Below are positions 62,490 through 64,000 of a DNA stretch of 64,000 nt, piece by piece. The notes beneath the pieces are model-generated. The model was not told the DNA's origin, ran no database searches, and saw only the letters and a list, made by a program, of their open reading frames with translations. The stretch covers positions 21,292,961-21,356,960 of the forward strand of contig NC_135071.1 in assembly GCF_051401765.1 (NCBI RefSeq), given 5' to 3'. Position 1 is the stretch's first letter. Each line of letters begins with the position of its first letter. A program made the translations under genes and the position numbers. This stretch comes from Calliopsis andreniformis (taxonomy: Eukaryota > Arthropoda > Insecta > Hymenoptera > Andrenidae).

Positions 62490-64000
62490 TTTCTAACGTG
62501 AACATGAACAGAGCAGTTTACAAAACGAAAAGTCATTGAGAGGCTATAAATTTTTATTCTTCGGTTATCTTAGATAAAAGTAACTTCAAAACGGAAATTA
62601 ACTGTGCCATTCTGCTATCGTTGAAAATTACATTTCAATTACTGATTGAATCGACGAATTATTTTACGTATACAATTTATTTTAAATAGCTAAAAGCTAA
62701 ATCATTTTTGATCAGCTGAGTACACAAAAGGACTTCTCTTACAGTCGCGTAACTCTTTTTACGGTCGAATGGTTCTTCATATTTCATGGTGGCATGTTAT
62801 TATTAGGGATGAAAATAGGAGAGAATACATACATTCGTTACAACTTTAGTATTTTGACTGTATGCATAGCGGTTTATGTTGCTCAGCAAGATGCGAGAAA
62901 TTTCGTTGTGAACGATTGTTCTTAAGAGCATTGTTAATTCGTCGTTTTTTTTTATGGTTTAAGAAGTTATCAGAGGGGCACTGATCCCTGAACACTCGGC
63001 CCTGGCATCACAATGTTGGTGGCGTCATCTAGTGTCATTTTTTTAATGAGAATGTTGAGCTTTCAGTTTCCATTTCCACCCGCAATCACGCTCCCGTGTA
63101 CATACTGAAACACATAGGCGCCACCACTGAAAATGTGTGGATTTAAAGACGTTGGCTCCTTATAAAATTAAAAAGTCATCTTTTTACCATAATTATACAA
63201 TATTTTCGCTCACAAATAGCCCAGTTGTATGATGAAAGTACACATAGTCCTCTATATACTACGTATACGTTAGGCCAGAATTTACTGAGCTATGTGTTCA
63301 ATTATATACCCTATTTACATTTTCTCAAGTACCAAATTAATTGTAAATTCATTGTAGTTCTCATGGTATTACGTCTTATACTTTGGTGTACAGCGTAACC
63401 ACGGTATAACAGTGATGGGACAATTTGAAGTACATACGATTTAAAGTATGATTTGATCGAGGCATCTAACACATACTTTCCATTGATTAGAAAAAATACT
63501 CTACATTCTTTTTTATTTCGTTAAAAAAAAAGAAAAGAACGAGAAACAAATAGATATCTGATCTTGTAACTTGTGATACATTCTATGAGAAATAGTGCTT
63601 ACTTTACGCTATTACGCTCAACATGAAGTCCATTCAAAGCTGTTCCGTATCACAATGTACATATGTTGTTTTATCCGATCTCGACAATGAATGTATACAT
63701 ATATGAATATATATGAGTTAAATCGAACGTAAAGATTAGTATTAATAATCATTTATCAAGAACATTTATGAAGAGTGGGGAAGTCATTGGAAAGCGTATA
63801 ATTGAATTGGGCAAAGCGTAGTAAGCAATGTTAAGGTTATAATGTATATGCCTGTAGATGACGCGTAAACTTTCGTAATTCTCATAATTTGTTGATCTGT
63901 AATTAGGTACTGAGCATCAAAACATGAAAGAGCTGCATTACAGATGTCGTTTTTTAATCATGTAATTGAATACTCATTGAAATTTAATTCCATAAAGAGG
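62490..64000. other. ABCB10 upstream region, no gene recognised
   Basis: The ABCB10 promoter must lie near 62500-62800. Two CTCF-like motifs lie at 63017-63034 and 63113-63129. From 63200 to the end the sequence is AT-rich with no recognised exon, RNA gene or repeat family. Confidence 0.55.

Overview
This is a 64 kb stretch of an insect nuclear genome, AT-rich, with short GT-AG introns (often 65-120 bp), long untranslated spacers and many microsatellites. A big brain gene (bib, an insect neurogenic member of the aquaporin family) places it in insects. The overall character fits Hymenoptera, possibly a bee, but nothing in the window proves the species. No bacterial, viral or CRISPR features were seen.

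Layout, left to right. 1.2-11.2 kb: bib (+) with a 6.9 kb intron. 13.9-18.1 kb: UPF1, the nonsense-mediated decay helicase (+). 22.2-24.9 kb: GLD2-type cytoplasmic poly(A) polymerase (-). 25.4-25.9 kb: a possible three-exon gene for a 61-residue protein (-). 27.1-29.0 kb: an unrecognised gene with a SANTA-like domain, perhaps a KNL2/Mis18BP1-type centromere protein (+). 30.1-31.8 kb: NADP isocitrate dehydrogenase (-). 34.3-39.1 kb: cullin-3 (+, 13 coding exons). 42.0-43.1 kb: UBE2L3/UbcH7-type E2 (-). 43.8-46.9 kb: COG2 (+). 47.1-48.8 kb: TMEM183 (-). 49.4-51.4 kb: PUS10 (+). 51.5-52.8 kb: Aurora B-type kinase (-). 53.6-54.9 kb: calcineurin B (+). 56.6-58.6 kb: PPP4R2 (+, coding region in one exon). 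60.4-62.5 kb: ABCB10-type mitochondrial transporter (-).

Almost all are housekeeping genes. From 42 to 55 kb they form three compact head-to-head pairs (E2/COG2, TMEM183/PUS10, Aurora B/calcineurin B) separated by short tail-to-tail gaps, so shared bidirectional promoters and overlapping 3' ends are likely. Themes recur: RNA metabolism (UPF1, GLD2, PUS10), ubiquitin transfer (CUL3, UBE2L3), mitosis and centromere (Aurora B, PPP4R2, the SANTA-like protein) and phosphatase signalling (calcineurin B, PPP4R2). This is gene order, not an operon, and I see no evidence of one joint system.

Exon joins were worked out by hand from GT/AG sites, reading-frame phase and similarity to remembered family sequences. 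Reading frame is continuous through every join listed. Transcription starts, UTR exons and alternative isoforms cannot be seen. The most unusual items are the SANTA-like gene, the 61-residue candidate gene, a 78 bp TTAA-flanked inverted-repeat insert in a PUS10 intron, an in-frame 81 bp intron in ABCB10, and a (GA)n tract that begins directly after the TMEM183 stop codon.
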